A stretch of DNA of 64,000 bases from contig WGMG01000001.1 in the NCBI GenBank assembly GCA_016125185.1, positions 620,001 to 684,000 of the forward strand, given 5' to 3'. Of this stretch, positions 1-9,635 are shown in pieces (position 1 is the stretch's first letter; each line of letters opens with the position of its first letter). The notes below the pieces were generated by a model. It was not told the origin of the DNA. It worked only from the letters and a program-made list of their open reading frames with translations, and made no database searches. Position numbers and translations under genes: made by a program. Source of the DNA: Armatimonadota bacterium. GTDB lineage: Bacteria; Armatimonadota; Fimbriimonadia; Fimbriimonadales; Fimbriimonadaceae.

Positions 1-407
1 CCAAAGCGATTTGGTCGATCTGCTTCGTGGATAACCGAGAGATCGATGAGTTGAACATCCTCTGGGCAAGCATGGCGGCAATGAAGCGCGCCGTCGAAGG
101 GCTCTCGCAAGCTCCGAGCGGAATTTATGTCGACGGTAATCGGGTTCCGCCTGGTCTGACCGCCGAAGCGGTGGTCAAAGGGGACGGTAAGGTCGCCGAA
201 ATCGCGGCGGCATCGATCCTTGCCAAGACGGCCCGCGACCGGTACATGGTGGAAATTGACGTTCAATATCCGCAGTACGGGTTTGCCAAGCACTTTGGCT
301 ATCCGACGCCAGAACACCTAGAGGCGCTCCGACAACATGGTCCGTGCGATCTGCATCGGCAGAGCTACGGCCCGGTTCAACAGTTGGCGCAGGCGAGCCT
401 TTTCTAG
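1..407 (+). CDS. rnhB: Ribonuclease HII, C-terminal part (5' end outside window)
   Basis: Endonuclease that cuts the RNA strand of RNA-DNA hybrids and removes misincorporated ribonucleotides. The reading frame is open from base 3, so the true start lies upstream; the GTG at 27 is internal. Visible family features are the EIDELNI helix, the catalytic Asp in YVDGNR, the fourth acidic residue in the AKTARDR segment, and the terminal GYPTPEH...HRQSY motif. The N-terminal DEAGRG catalytic motif is missing because of the window edge. Its stop (405-407) interlocks by four bases with the stop of the opposite-strand gene. yraN follows 1.3 kb downstream on the same strand; rnhB-yraN is a common pairing, here split by an inserted reverse-strand gene. 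Confidence 0.95.
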   Translation, partial: KAIWSICFVDNREIDELNILWASMAAMKRAVEGLSQAPSGIYVDGNRVPPGLTAEAVVKGDGKVAEIAAASILAKTARDRYMVEIDVQYPQYGFAKHFGYPTPEHLEALRQHGPCDLHRQSYGPVQQLAQASLF

Positions 408-1726
408 GGATCGAGCGAGACGTGGATCAGATCGTTTCGGCGGAGAATGGCGAACGAAAGTTGGTGATCACCCGACCAAACAAAGGTTCCCGCACCGAGG
501 TTTTGAAGATCGTAATCTCCCTTCATCGCATCCTCGGCCTTGGCCAATCCGCCGACTGCGTATACGTAGGCGTGGGTTGCCTGCCCCTGGAATCCGGCGA
601 CCGCTACGTACTTGCCGTCGGGACTAACGGAGAACGTCTCGGGAATGGACATAAACGGCCCGATCTCAGCGACGCCCTTGTCCTCGACGTAGAGCAAGGG
701 CTTGCTACGGCGTGGCTGGAAAAGAAGGATCAGCTTGCCGTTGATGAATTTGGCTTGCTTGTATAGGTCGGTGACGCCGCCGAGACCGACCACATCTTCG
801 TACGCCATGAGTCCTCGATCAGAAAGGTAGAGGTACGGCTTCTTGCCGTTGAGGCCGCACATCACCCACCGCAAGCTATCGTCGCTGTACGTGAGGCCAC
901 TTTGAATTTGCAGGCCCTCGATTGGCTGTTCGTCGATGACGTATTGGTAGCGTTGGGTATTGATCTGGTTGACGACTTCGGTGAACTCGGTCCGAAAGGC
1001 GAAGTGCTTGCCGTCGGGCGAGAACTGCGGGTCACCGTAGACATGCCCGTGGACCTTGGCGGTTTGGCCCTTGAAGACCATGGTGTCGTCGATGGCGAGA
1101 GCGGCGAAGCCTCCGTTGTTAGGTGCGATGTAGACCTGCAAAACTCGCTCGCGCGGGACCCGCTTTCCGCCTTTGTACACGATGTAGTCGCGCGACGAGG
1201 GGCTATTGTCGTCCTTCGGCGCGTCCTTGTCCTTCTTGATCTTCTCGCTGGTGCGCATATAGAAGAGCAGTCCGTCGTCGCTGAAGTCCAGCTTTTCGAT
1301 CTTTTCGAACCAATCGGTGGTCTCGTCGGGTGTGACCAGGCGAGCGTGCTCGTCGTTGCGCTCTATCCAACAGATGGGGCCGTGGATCCCGCCGCGGAAA
1401 ACGCTACTGGGTGGAGCTTCGGTGTCCTTGGGAACGCCATCGAGAATCAGTTTCGGCGCTTCATCCTTTTTGATCTGAGCCAGCATGCCCCACTGCTTGC
1501 TGTCGCCCGAGAAGGTGGGTACGCCAGTTCCCACGTAGGGACCGTAGGATTTCCCGTCGACAATGACCTTGCCGTCTTTGGTAGTGTAGGAGTAGCGCTC
1601 CAGGTTGGGCGAGAGGACGATGGAGCTTGCGACATACTGTCCCTTTTTCAAGCTGAACAGTTTCTTTTCGACTATTTTTCCGTCGCCCCAAAGGATCGAA
1701 TTTGCTAAGATCGCCGCCAGAACCAT
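404..1726 (-). CDS. Secreted beta-propeller (TolB/PD40-like) protein of unknown function
   Basis: A protein of about 440 aa. I chose the ATG at 1726, which gives a short hydrophobic N-terminus ([12 protein letters not shown]); the longer frame from 1792 would run into yraN. The body is rich in beta strands with repeated propeller-type motifs, such as [11 protein letters not shown] and [14 protein letters not shown], spaced as in WD40-like/TolB blades. No catalytic motif is visible. It sits convergent to rnhB (four-base stop overlap) and divergent from yraN with only 17 bases between starts. The fold assignment rests on repeat pattern alone, and the function is unknown. Confidence 0.75.
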   Translation of the reverse strand: MVLAAILANSILWGDGKIVEKKLFSLKKGQYVASSIVLSPNLERYSYTTKDGKVIVDGKSYGPYVGTGVPTFSGDSKQWGMLAQIKKDEAPKLILDGVPKDTEAPPSSVFRGGIHGPICWIERNDEHARLVTPDETTDWFEKIEKLDFSDDGLLFYMRTSEKIKKDKDAPKDDNSPSSRDYIVYKGGKRVPRERVLQVYIAPNNGGFAALAIDDTMVFKGQTAKVHGHVYGDPQFSPDGKHFAFRTEFTEVVNQINTQRYQYVIDEQPIEGLQIQSGLTYSDDSLRWVMCGLNGKKPYLYLSDRGLMAYEDVVGLGGVTDLYKQAKFINGKLILLFQPRRSKPLLYVEDKGVAEIGPFMSIPETFSVSPDGKYVAVAGFQGQATHAYVYAVGGLAKAEDAMKGDYDLQNLGAGTFVWSGDHQLSFAILRRNDLIHVSLDP

Positions 1727-1743
1727 AATGTGATGGGAGCCCG

Positions 1744-2079
1744 ATGAACTCGAAAGTTGAAACCGGACGAACGGCCGAAGACCGCGCGGCAAGCTACCTT
1801 TTGAGTTTGGGCTACACCATTATCACTCGGAATTACCGGATTCGTGGAGGAGAAATCGACTTGATCGCGCTCGATGGCGAGGTTCTGGTGTTCGTCGAAG
1901 TTCGGTGGCGCACCGACGACATGGGCGATGAAACGATCGGGCCGAAAAAGGCGGAAGCGCTTCGGCGAACGATGCGATCGTACATGGATGAAATGGGAGA
2001 GGAGAGAGATTTCCGGTGCGATTTGATCGCCCTGAGCCCACGAGACCTGCGACATCATCCAGATTTCCTCAGTTCATAG
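1744..2079 (+). CDS. yraN: YraN/UPF0102 family endonuclease-like protein
   Basis: A 111 aa protein matching the small YraN family (restriction-endonuclease-like fold) over its whole length. Visible features are the N-terminal GRTAEDRAASYLLSLGY helix, the core RGGEIDLIALDGEVLVFVEV with the E-I-D and E-V acidic pattern of PD-(D/E)xK-type folds, and the following KKAEALRR helix. The family often sits next to rnhB and has been linked to DNA uptake or processing, but its biochemical role is not settled. The start ATG lies 17 bases from the divergent start at 1726. Confidence 0.92.
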   Translation: MNSKVETGRTAEDRAASYLLSLGYTIITRNYRIRGGEIDLIALDGEVLVFVEVRWRTDDMGDETIGPKKAEALRRTMRSYMDEMGEERDFRCDLIALSPRDLRHHPDFLSS

Positions 2080-2115
2080 TTGCCATTTGAGGCCCGCTAC
2101 GTCCAATAATTCGTT

Positions 2116-5100
2116 GTGCGAGCGATCGTATCGTTTATTTTTGCCATTGCGACAGCGTTGTGCCTGGCCCAGTTCAAGGTTGACGAACAGCATATTCCTA
2201 TCGTCCAATCTCGCCGTCGAGCGCTGATCATCGGGGCAAGCCAATACGAGCACTTGGGGGCCCTGCATTATTCAACAAGTGATGCCAAGCGGTTTCGCGA
2301 TGCCTTAGAACGGGGATTTCGCTTCACGGATGACTCGATCCGGTTTCTGTCCGACGAGGGCGAGGCCGAAAAGCCGACCTCGAAAAACATTCTGTCCGCC
2401 CTTCAGGATTTGCTGGCCGACCCGGTTTTGGATAAGGGCGACCTATTCATTCTCTATTTCAGCGGACATGGAATGGGGACGCCGCATGGTGACTATTTGT
2501 GCGCCACGGATTCGACTCCACAAGACGTGGAGAAGACAGGTTTGCCCGTTCGCGAGGTCATTCAAAAGCTCGTCGACGCCCAGTTGCGGAATGTTGTGAT
2601 CATCGCCGATGCCTGCCGCGCGGGCGACAAAAACGACTTTGGCAGCGAACTTTACGGCTTGGCCAAGAAGGCCAATCTGGCGGTGCTTTTGGGTTGCGAG
2701 CCGGGGCAGAAGTCGTACGAGTCAAGCCGAATTCATTCGGGGGTATTTACCTACTTCCTCCTGCGCGCCATGGCCGACCCGGCCAATCGAACCGCGTCCG
2801 GGGGCCTGTGGACCAGTCGCATCAGCGATAGCATCGCCAACGGCGTTTATGAGTTCACTAGACCGGACTATGGCGACAATGCCCAACGTCCGATGGGTTT
2901 TGCCGATCCGACAAGTGACGTTCTGCTCGCGAAGTTTTTGGATGCGAAGCAGTCCACCCAGCTATCCAAGGGCGATGTCGACCTCAAGCAAGTTTCGAAT
3001 CCGAAAAAGATAGCCGACGAAATCCGAGCCACGGTCGAACCGCTCTTCGATGGCCACGACTACGAGGCCATCCTCGACCTTTGCAAGCAAGCGCTTTCCC
3101 TCGATCCGACCAACATGTATTGCGCCTACTATGCGACCGTAGCGACGCCGTACCTCGGTCGAAGCGGCGAACAGGAAAAGTACTGCGACATGCTGAAGCG
3201 GTCGAAAGATCCTTACTTTTACAACCTCGGCTTCGTTCAGTCAGACAGTCGCATGACGGCGGTCGATGACCGGACCAAATCACTTCGCGCCTACTGGGAG
3301 TCGTCACCTAAGGACGAGGTCACGGCCCTGATCGTGTGGGGCAAGGCGCGTGAGTTTGCGCCGCTGACCTCGCTCCGAGAACTGCTTCAGATGATGATGC
3401 CGGACCTGAAAGATGGGCGGCTCAAGTCGTTTTTTGCCGGAGAAATTGCCTTTACCAAGAACGAGCTTGCGAAGTCGTTGGAGCTCTACCGAGCTGCGTT
3501 AAAGCAACCGGAGACCGTACCGAGTCTTTCGGACGACGTCCTCACCGTCATCCAGTTCCCAATCCTTCGGCTCTTGAACCGGAACGAAGAACTCAAAACG
3601 ATGATTGAAGCGCTCCTGAAAAAGGACGACGTCAGCCCGATCATCGCGGTAACCGGAGCGGCGAACCTGCGGGCGATCGGCGAGCGAAAAGAGGCGGTGG
3701 AGACAATCAAGAAGCTGCTCAATCGTTCCCACCTGTCGGAAATGGAGGTGATCTTGTCAGCTCAAATCATTGGCGCGAACCTAATCGAAGTCGCCGATGA
3801 ATTGGAGTTGCAGGTGCTCGATCAGCCCTACAGTTGGAGAATCCGCACAGCGGCTGCAATTGCGGTCGGGATGCGGGACAAGGATGCCAACGCGACGGCG
3901 AAAGCCTTCGAGGCGGCAGAGCGCTACTGTGACGACGAACTTGAAGTCATATCGCTCACTTATAAGATTGAAAATGCGGTCCTGGAAGACGGAACCCAGA
4001 ACTTCGGCATCGATCCCAGCTCCTTGATGGAGACCTACGACTTGTTCCGAATGCTGTACTTCAACCAAGCAGATCGGATCGGAACCGATTGGGAGAAGTG
4101 GGCCGAACTGGGTCAACTGGGAGCGGAGACGCTTCAGGGACCGGCGACCATGCGCCTGATGCGAAAGTATATCAAGGACTTTGCCTCGGCGCCCGATATG
4201 GGTACCGACTTCTACTTGACGCTGTTCCAACTGGCGACATCGGTGGAGGACGACGACCTGGTGAAGTTCGCCACGAGTCGACAGGTGTTTGTCGAACCCG
4301 ACTCATCGGACATGCGAGTGATGTATGCCGCTTACCTGATTTCTCGCGGAAAGGACGCCGAAGCGTTCACGGTCGCGGCCACGGTGAAGGGTGGTTCGGA
4401 GACGAACGCGATTGTGAAACGGGCGATCGAAGTGGTGCGAAAGGGGCGGTCGGGCGATGTCGGGGCGATGAAGCAGTTCTTGTCCGAGAAGTTCGAAAAC
4501 AACGAAGCCGGTATCGCGGCGAGGGGCATCGTGGCCCTTACAATGTGTGATCTGGGCCATGGCGAGGAAGCCCTGGACGTGCTGGCTACTCTGGCCAATA
4601 TTCACGGGTCGATGGTTAGCTCGGTTTCGCTCCGGTGCGAACAGCAATACCTGAAGCTGCTGAAGAAGCAGGGCAAAACGGCGGAAGCCGACGACCTGAT
4701 GTACGAACTCCTGAAGGTCAATCAGACGTCACCAGCCGTCACCGAGATGTTCTTCGGAACCAAGGCGGACATCGGGAACTACGTGGGCACAACTGAGGCG
4801 GAAACTTCCTGGATTTCTGACGAAGAATTTGACAGCCAGAACCCGACTCACACCAAAAATTACTTGACCTGTGCGGTTGGTGACGGGCACATCAAAGTGA
4901 CGGTGGCGACTGATGGTGCGGTGACTGGGTACATCGACGTGAAGAACGGCGAGCGGTTCGAGATCGCGGGAAGAGTGGATGCGAACGGCAACCTTCGAGG
5001 CGAGGCGAAAAGCGCAACTCACCGATTCGACCTGACCGCAAAAATGGTCAGCAACGCCTATCGCAAGTCGGAGACGTTCAAGAAATCGCACGTGGGGCAG

Positions 5101-5184
5101 TCGTTCCAGTTCTTCAATGAGAAGGGCCTGGTCACGCAGTGGATGCTTCCGGCCGATGTGCTCAACCCCGGCGGAGGCGGATAA
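2116..5184 (+). CDS. Secreted caspase-like (peptidase C14) protein with TPR-type repeats
   Basis: A 1022 aa protein starting at GTG, with an N-terminal signal peptide (about residues 1-19). Residues 35-270 form a caspase/metacaspase-like domain with the expected dyad: His118 in YFSGHGMG and Cys167 in ADACRAG. A long alpha-helical region (about 280-880) of TPR-like repeats follows, then a beta-rich C-terminal domain (about 890-1015). Caspase-fold proteases of this kind usually cleave after basic residues or act as signalling or scaffold proteins; the TPR part would bind partners. No partner gene is apparent. The 3' end overlaps the convergent TauE-like gene by 23 bases. Export is inferred from the N-terminus only. 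Confidence 0.85.
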   Translation: MRAIVSFIFAIATALCLAQFKVDEQHIPIVQSRRRALIIGASQYEHLGALHYSTSDAKRFRDALERGFRFTDDSIRFLSDEGEAEKPTSKNILSALQDLLADPVLDKGDLFILYFSGHGMGTPHGDYLCATDSTPQDVEKTGLPVREVIQKLVDAQLRNVVIIADACRAGDKNDFGSELYGLAKKANLAVLLGCEPGQKSYESSRIHSGVFTYFLLRAMADPANRTASGGLWTSRISDSIANGVYEFTRPDYGDNAQRPMGFADPTSDVLLAKFLDAKQSTQLSKGDVDLKQVSNPKKIADEIRATVEPLFDGHDYEAILDLCKQALSLDPTNMYCAYYATVATPYLGRSGEQEKYCDMLKRSKDPYFYNLGFVQSDSRMTAVDDRTKSLRAYWESSPKDEVTALIVWGKAREFAPLTSLRELLQMMMPDLKDGRLKSFFAGEIAFTKNELAKSLELYRAALKQPETVPSLSDDVLTVIQFPILRLLNRNEELKTMIEALLKKDDVSPIIAVTGAANLRAIGERKEAVETIKKLLNRSHLSEMEVILSAQIIGANLIEVADELELQVLDQPYSWRIRTAAAIAVGMRDKDANATAKAFEAAERYCDDELEVISLTYKIENAVLEDGTQNFGIDPSSLMETYDLFRMLYFNQADRIGTDWEKWAELGQLGAETLQGPATMRLMRKYIKDFASAPDMGTDFYLTLFQLATSVEDDDLVKFATSRQVFVEPDSSDMRVMYAAYLISRGKDAEAFTVAATVKGGSETNAIVKRAIEVVRKGRSGDVGAMKQFLSEKFENNEAGIAARGIVALTMCDLGHGEEALDVLATLANIHGSMVSSVSLRCEQQYLKLLKKQGKTAEADDLMYELLKVNQTSPAVTEMFFGTKADIGNYVGTTEAETSWISDEEFDSQNPTHTKNYLTCAVGDGHIKVTVATDGAVTGYIDVKNGERFEIAGRVDANGNLRGEAKSATHRFDLTAKMVSNAYRKSETFKKSHVGQSFQFFNEKGLVTQWMLPADVLNPGGGG

Positions 5185-5977
5185 TTTCGAGGATGGGGAC
5201 CACGAAGGCCAGCGAAAGGACAAAGTAGCCGAAGCCGACCTTCAGCTTCGAGCCGTCGATGCGTTGGCGTAGGTGCGAGCCGATGACCATGCCCGTGGCC
5301 GCCATCGCCATGATTCCGGCGATAAAGCCCCAAGGCATGTTGGGGTGATTCAAGTACTGGGCGGTGAATGCACAGGAAGTGATCATCACCACGCTGCACA
5401 GCGTGGTGCCTACGGCGTTCTTCATCTCCAGGCCAAAGAAGAGGGTCAGGGTAGGAACGATGATGAACCCTCCGCCGATGCCGAACACGCCGCTGAAAAC
5501 GCCAATCAGGGCACCGAACCCAAGCCCCGCCATTGGGTGAGGATTCTCCGGCGGCTGAATCTTCTTGCTTCGGATCATGGTGACGCCGGCTCCCACTAAA
5601 AGGAGAGCGAAGGCGAACATCATCGCCGACTTTCGCGGGAGGCCGAACATCATTTCGGGCAGAGCGGGAAGGATGAACTTGCGGGAAAGAAAGGAAATGA
5701 TGGCGGTCGGGATGCCGAATTCCAGCGCCTTTTTGAAATCGATCGACCTGTGCTTTGCGGCAATGACGGTGCCGACCCCGCTGACAAGCACGCTGATGGG
5801 TAGGGCGTAGCCGGTCGCCTCGTCGAAGGTTTTGCCCAGCATATATACCAGGATTGGCACCACGATGATCGCGCCTCCGGCCCCGATCAAACCGAAGGTT
5901 ACCCCGGTCATCAGGATCAAAATGTAGGCGAGAACGTGCATTGGCTGGGGCCGAAGGGCCGCACCAGCATACGACAT
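5162..5977 (-). CDS. TauE/SafE family membrane permease (sulfite/anion exporter type)
   Basis: A 271 aa integral membrane protein with about eight hydrophobic helices in two halves, each opening with the family glycine-rich motif (GLIGAGGAIIVVPIL near the N-terminus, GVFGIGGGFIIVPTL in the middle). The family exports sulfite, sulfoacetate or other small organic anions; the substrate cannot be told here. The start at 5977 is preceded by AAAAGG nine bases upstream; an internal ATG at 5941 lacks such a site. It is convergent with and overlaps the caspase-like gene, and divergent from the PEP-CTERM protein at 6032. Confidence 0.9.
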   Translation of the reverse strand: MSYAGAALRPQPMHVLAYILILMTGVTFGLIGAGGAIIVVPILVYMLGKTFDEATGYALPISVLVSGVGTVIAAKHRSIDFKKALEFGIPTAIISFLSRKFILPALPEMMFGLPRKSAMMFAFALLLVGAGVTMIRSKKIQPPENPHPMAGLGFGALIGVFSGVFGIGGGFIIVPTLTLFFGLEMKNAVGTTLCSVVMITSCAFTAQYLNHPNMPWGFIAGIMAMAATGMVIGSHLRQRIDGSKLKVGFGYFVLSLAFVVPILEIIRLRRG

Positions 5978-6031
5978 TTAACAGTACCTTTTGTTAGGTT
6001 CAACTGAAGCGACGGTAAAATAGCTAGGCTT

Positions 6032-7477
6032 ATGCATTCCTGTCTTTCTTGGAGGGCGCTTTCGCTTGCTTGTGGCTTCGGGTTGACCTCTACGGCTTTG
6101 TCCCAGCTTCGCATGGCGACGTGGAACATCACTAACTATTCCAGTGGCCGCACCAGCGCTTTCCAGACCGCACTTTTTTCGTCGTTCGAGGGTCGGAGCT
6201 TTAATCCCGACGTGCTCGTCGTTCAGGAACTTCAAGGCACGACCGGTGTCAACAACTTCCTTAATCTACTGAACAGCGCTCCGGGCCAATCGGGCCAGTG
6301 GGCGGTTGGCACGCCGTACCTTTCGACGGGCGACACCGATAGCGCAATGTTCTATCGAAAATCGAAGGTTGACTTCATCGGTCTTTCGAACATCACCGGC
6401 GATCCGCGGGACACGCAGCGATACGACTTCCGGCTGAAGGGATACGACGCCAGCAGTACGGTTAACCCCGAGATCAGCTACTACTCGTCGCACCTTAAGG
6501 CGGGTTCGACGTCGGACGACAAGGCGCGACGGCTGACGGAAACCACGAATATCCGTAACGACGCGGCCTCGCTTCCGGCGGGCCGAAACTTCATGATCGG
6601 CGGAGACTTCAACATTCAAAGCTCGGCCGAGACCAGCTATCAGAAGCTGATTGATACGTCGGTTTCGAACGGTCGATTCTACGATCCGATCAACACGTCG
6701 TACACCAGCGGTGGAAGCACCATCACCTGGAACAACAACAGCGCGTACCGCTTTGTCCACACGCAGGATCCTTACGGGGCAGGCGGGCTGGATGACCGAT
6801 TCGACTTCATCCTGACCGGCAATTCGCTTCGCGATGGCAAAGGGCTGGAGTACATCGGATCGACGACACAAGCGTATAGCAACACCACCTGGAACGACCC
6901 TAACCATAGCTACCGCGTTTGGGGCAACGATGGGACCAGCTTTAACAGCACTCTGACCACCACCGGCAACACGATGGTGGGTTCGACCATCGCCCAGGCG
7001 CTGATCGACTCGGTTGGCAACAGCAACCCGAACAACACGGGCGGCCACCTACCGGTTTTCCTCGACCTGAAGGTTCCGGCCGACCTGGCCGCGAACAAGA
7101 CGGCGATCGACTTCGGTACCCAAATGATCAACACGTCGATCTTCGAGACCGTGACGGTTTCGAATGCAGTCGATGCGGCGATTTGGGGTTCGGTTGGCGT
7201 GCAGGACCTGACCTACTCGTGCTCGATTACTGGCTCCGGCTTCTTTGCTCCGGGCGGGACGTTCACGCTGGGTGCGGGCGAGAGCTTCACCAACCACTTC
7301 CAGTTGGACACGTCGACGACCGGCAGCAAGAGCGCGCTCTTGACGATCACGGATACCGCGACCGGCCAACAGCGATTCGTGAATCTGAGCGGTGTGGTGA
7401 TGGTTCCCGAGCCGAGCAGCGTGGCTGCGCTAGGCCTCGGTTTGGTGGTTCTCCTGCGACGCCGCAAGAAGAAGTAA
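6032..7477 (+). CDS. Secreted endonuclease/exonuclease/phosphatase-fold protein with PEP-CTERM tail
   Basis: A 481 aa protein with a signal peptide (about 1-24). Residues 25-350 look like an EEP-superfamily domain: ATWNI (Asn), VVQEL (Glu), MIGGDFNIQ (Asp/Asn) and a terminal GHLPVFLDL (His) in the right order. Next is a beta-sandwich of the kind that opens with DFGT and ends in NLSGVV (about 360-455). The last 24 residues are a PEP-CTERM sorting signal: VPEPSS, a hydrophobic stretch, then RRRKKK. It is therefore probably exported and processed by an exosortase. It could act on extracellular DNA or phosphoesters. A TAAAAT -10-like box sits at 6016-6021. Confidence 0.88.
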   Translation: MHSCLSWRALSLACGFGLTSTALSQLRMATWNITNYSSGRTSAFQTALFSSFEGRSFNPDVLVVQELQGTTGVNNFLNLLNSAPGQSGQWAVGTPYLSTGDTDSAMFYRKSKVDFIGLSNITGDPRDTQRYDFRLKGYDASSTVNPEISYYSSHLKAGSTSDDKARRLTETTNIRNDAASLPAGRNFMIGGDFNIQSSAETSYQKLIDTSVSNGRFYDPINTSYTSGGSTITWNNNSAYRFVHTQDPYGAGGLDDRFDFILTGNSLRDGKGLEYIGSTTQAYSNTTWNDPNHSYRVWGNDGTSFNSTLTTTGNTMVGSTIAQALIDSVGNSNPNNTGGHLPVFLDLKVPADLAANKTAIDFGTQMINTSIFETVTVSNAVDAAIWGSVGVQDLTYSCSITGSGFFAPGGTFTLGAGESFTNHFQLDTSTTGSKSALLTITDTATGQQRFVNLSGVVMVPEPSSVAALGLGLVVLLRRRKKK

Positions 7478-7501
7478 CAAACTCGGTATTCTATCTGCTA
7501 A

Positions 7502-8890
7502 ATGAAGAAGCTTTGGGGCGGGGCATTTAGGGAGTCCACCGCCGATCTGGTGGATCGTTTCGGCCAAACGATCCACACCGATCTTAACTTTTGGCAAGAA
7601 GACATCATCGGCAGCGTCGCCCACGCCCGGATGCTCGGCGAGACCGGCATCATCACCAAGGCCGAGGCACAAACGCTGATCGATGGGTTGGAAAAGATCC
7701 ACGAGGACGGCCCCGAAGCTCTGAAGATGGATGTCGAAGACATCCATACCGCTATCGAAATGCGGCTTTTCGAGTTGGTCGGCGACGTAGCGGGCAAGCT
7801 CCACACCGCCCGAAGCCGAAACGACCAGGTCGCCACGGCGGCTCGGCTGATGCTCCACAACGAACTGCTGATCGTCCTCGATCTCATCAAGGACCTGCAG
7901 GGCGAACTTCTGAAGCAGGGCGAGCAGTATAAAGACACGATCATGCCGGGCTACACGCACCAACAGCACGCCCAGCCGATCACCCTTGGCTTCTATCTGA
8001 TGGCGCACTTTTGGGCGCTCCAACGTCACGGCCATCGAGCCGAGCAGTTGTTCCAGTTGGCGAACTACTCGCCACTTGGTGCGGCGGCGCTGGCGGGCAC
8101 CGGATTCCCGATCGACCGACACATGACGAGCGAAGAGCTTGGCTTCACGTCCCCGATCCCCAATGCCCTCGATGCGACGAGTGACCGCTCGTTCATCTTG
8201 GACGCTCTGCACGTTTGCGCGCTCATCATGATCGACCTCAGCCGCATTTCGCAGGAGTTGGTTCTGTATAGCGGCCGAGAGTTCGGCTTCGTGAAATTGG
8301 CGGACTCGGTCACGACGGGTTCGTCGATCATGCCGCAAAAGCGCAATCCGGACATGGCCGAGCTGATCCGCGGACGTACGGGCCGCGTGATTGCAAACTG
8401 GGTCACGCTCGCGACGGTCATGAAGGGCCTGCCGCTGGGATACAACCGCGACACGCAGGAAGACAAGCCGCCGCTCTTCGATTCGCTGGGCAAGGTCAAG
8501 GATTCGCTGAAGCTGATTCTGCTTCAACTGGAGTCGTGCGACTGGCAGTTGGAGGCGATGAAGAAGGCGACGACCGGCGACTTTTCGACGGCGACCGATC
8601 TGGCCGACTACTTGGCGGCTTCGGGAATCCCGTTCCGCACCGCCCACGAGATGGTGGGCAAGGTCGTCGTGGGTTGCAACGAACGAGGTATCACGCTGGA
8701 AGACCTCGACGAAGCGACGCTGAAGGCGATCGCGCCGGAGATTCCGTCGGAAGCGTTGAATGTGCTCAAGCCCGAAGGCTCGGTCCAGCGACGGGAGTCG
8801 TTTGGTGGTCCGGGACCAAAGGCGATGCAGGTTCAGCTTGCGCGGGCGCAGGAACTCATTGACGAGCGCGGATTCTGCAATATCGCTTAA
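7502..8890 (+). CDS. argH: Argininosuccinate lyase
   Basis: A 462 aa cytosolic enzyme of arginine biosynthesis that splits argininosuccinate into arginine and fumarate. The fumarase/aspartase superfamily signature GSSIMPQKRNP is at residues 273-283, the substrate-binding SRNDQV at 105-110, and the catalytic His region THQQHAQP at 152-159. The N-terminus MKKLWGGAF is typical, which supports the ATG at 7502. Length is normal. No other arg genes are in the window. The stop overlaps the convergent gene by four bases (TTAA). Confidence 0.98.
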   Translation: MKKLWGGAFRESTADLVDRFGQTIHTDLNFWQEDIIGSVAHARMLGETGIITKAEAQTLIDGLEKIHEDGPEALKMDVEDIHTAIEMRLFELVGDVAGKLHTARSRNDQVATAARLMLHNELLIVLDLIKDLQGELLKQGEQYKDTIMPGYTHQQHAQPITLGFYLMAHFWALQRHGHRAEQLFQLANYSPLGAAALAGTGFPIDRHMTSEELGFTSPIPNALDATSDRSFILDALHVCALIMIDLSRISQELVLYSGREFGFVKLADSVTTGSSIMPQKRNPDMAELIRGRTGRVIANWVTLATVMKGLPLGYNRDTQEDKPPLFDSLGKVKDSLKLILLQLESCDWQLEAMKKATTGDFSTATDLADYLAASGIPFRTAHEMVGKVVVGCNERGITLEDLDEATLKAIAPEIPSEALNVLKPEGSVQRRESFGGPGPKAMQVQLARAQELIDERGFCNIA

Positions 8891-9438
8891 AGGCCGAGGC
8901 GCACGCGGTTGAGAAACATGCGGGATTCCTCGTCGGGTCCACCGTATGTGAGGCGCATGACGTCTTCGATGGGGAAGACGCGGCGACCGTCCTCGTAGCC
9001 AAGGAAGCTGATCTCTTCAAGTTCGACGTGGTCGTCGGAGTAGGCGCGGACATAGCCGTACATAACCGAACCATCTTCGGTGTGGACGCCACAAAGGATG
9101 TTCTTCGAGGCGACAAATGCCAGGAGCTTTTCCATCTCCAGGCTATCGGGAGCGCCGTGTGAGTGGCCGTTGGTGCGCTTCTGCCGTTCGAGCAGTAGTT
9201 GAACCGCCTGCATATACTGGGTGCCGTACTGGACCCTCAGCACCTTGTCCAGCGTGCCGACGAACGAGCCCCAGTTTTGGCCATAGCGGTCGATGCGTTC
9301 CAGGCGGAACGAGTCGCCGTCGATTTCGCGCACAAATCCGACTTCGAAGGAGTCCGGTTCATAGTGCACTCCGCACAGCTCTTCCCGCTCGTTGCAGTCG
9401 AAAAGAACTTGGCGAATTCGCTCGAAGAGTTCGGACAC
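8887..9438 (-). CDS. Hypothetical protein made of two similar beta-rich halves
   Basis: A 183 aa protein of unknown function with no signal peptide. It appears to be an internal duplication. One half begins CGVHYEPDSFEVGFVREI and runs to VLRVQYGTQYMQAVQLLL. The second begins CGVHTEDGSVMYGYVRAY and runs to VMRLTYGGPDEESRMFL. Each half is about 60-65 residues and reads as a small beta barrel followed by a short helix, somewhat like Sm/SH3-type domains. The fold is a guess. Convergent with argH (TTAA stop overlap). Confidence 0.7.
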   Translation of the reverse strand: MSELFERIRQVLFDCNEREELCGVHYEPDSFEVGFVREIDGDSFRLERIDRYGQNWGSFVGTLDKVLRVQYGTQYMQAVQLLLERQKRTNGHSHGAPDSLEMEKLLAFVASKNILCGVHTEDGSVMYGYVRAYSDDHVELEEISFLGYEDGRRVFPIEDVMRLTYGGPDEESRMFLNRVRLGL

Positions 9439-9635
9439 GCAGAGGTTGTACCCTCAATTTGGGATGCGGTAGACGCAGGAAGAATGCGTTCAGAACGGAA
9501 GTGGAAAATCCTGGTACCGAATGGCAGTACTTAACTACTTATTAAGAGTCATTGCTAGCGCATGGGGCGGGATATTTTTTGGCCCTTTGGTGAATAGGGA
9601 ACCAGATTCAATTTAGGCTGGTATCTTTACCGGTA
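9439..9635. promoter_or_regulatory. Divergent intergenic region between 9438 and ftsE
   Basis: 197 bases between the divergent starts at 9438 and 9636 that must hold promoters for both sides. It is more AT-rich than its surroundings and contains ACTTATTAAGAG and a T-run next to GGCC (9574-9584). On the minus strand the latter reads GGGCCAAAAAATATCC, similar to a motif found upstream of two other genes. No convincing -35/-10 pair can be assigned. Confidence 0.35.

Noticed and set aside
902-1708. Long plus-strand ORF opposite the beta-propeller gene
   Set aside because: It is a mirror frame of a gene with clear propeller motifs on the other strand; its product has no domain and no ribosome-binding site.
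6266-7048. Minus-strand ORF of 260 aa inside the PEP-CTERM gene
   Set aside because: Antisense frame with a biased Arg/Val composition; the plus strand carries catalytic motifs and a sorting signal.
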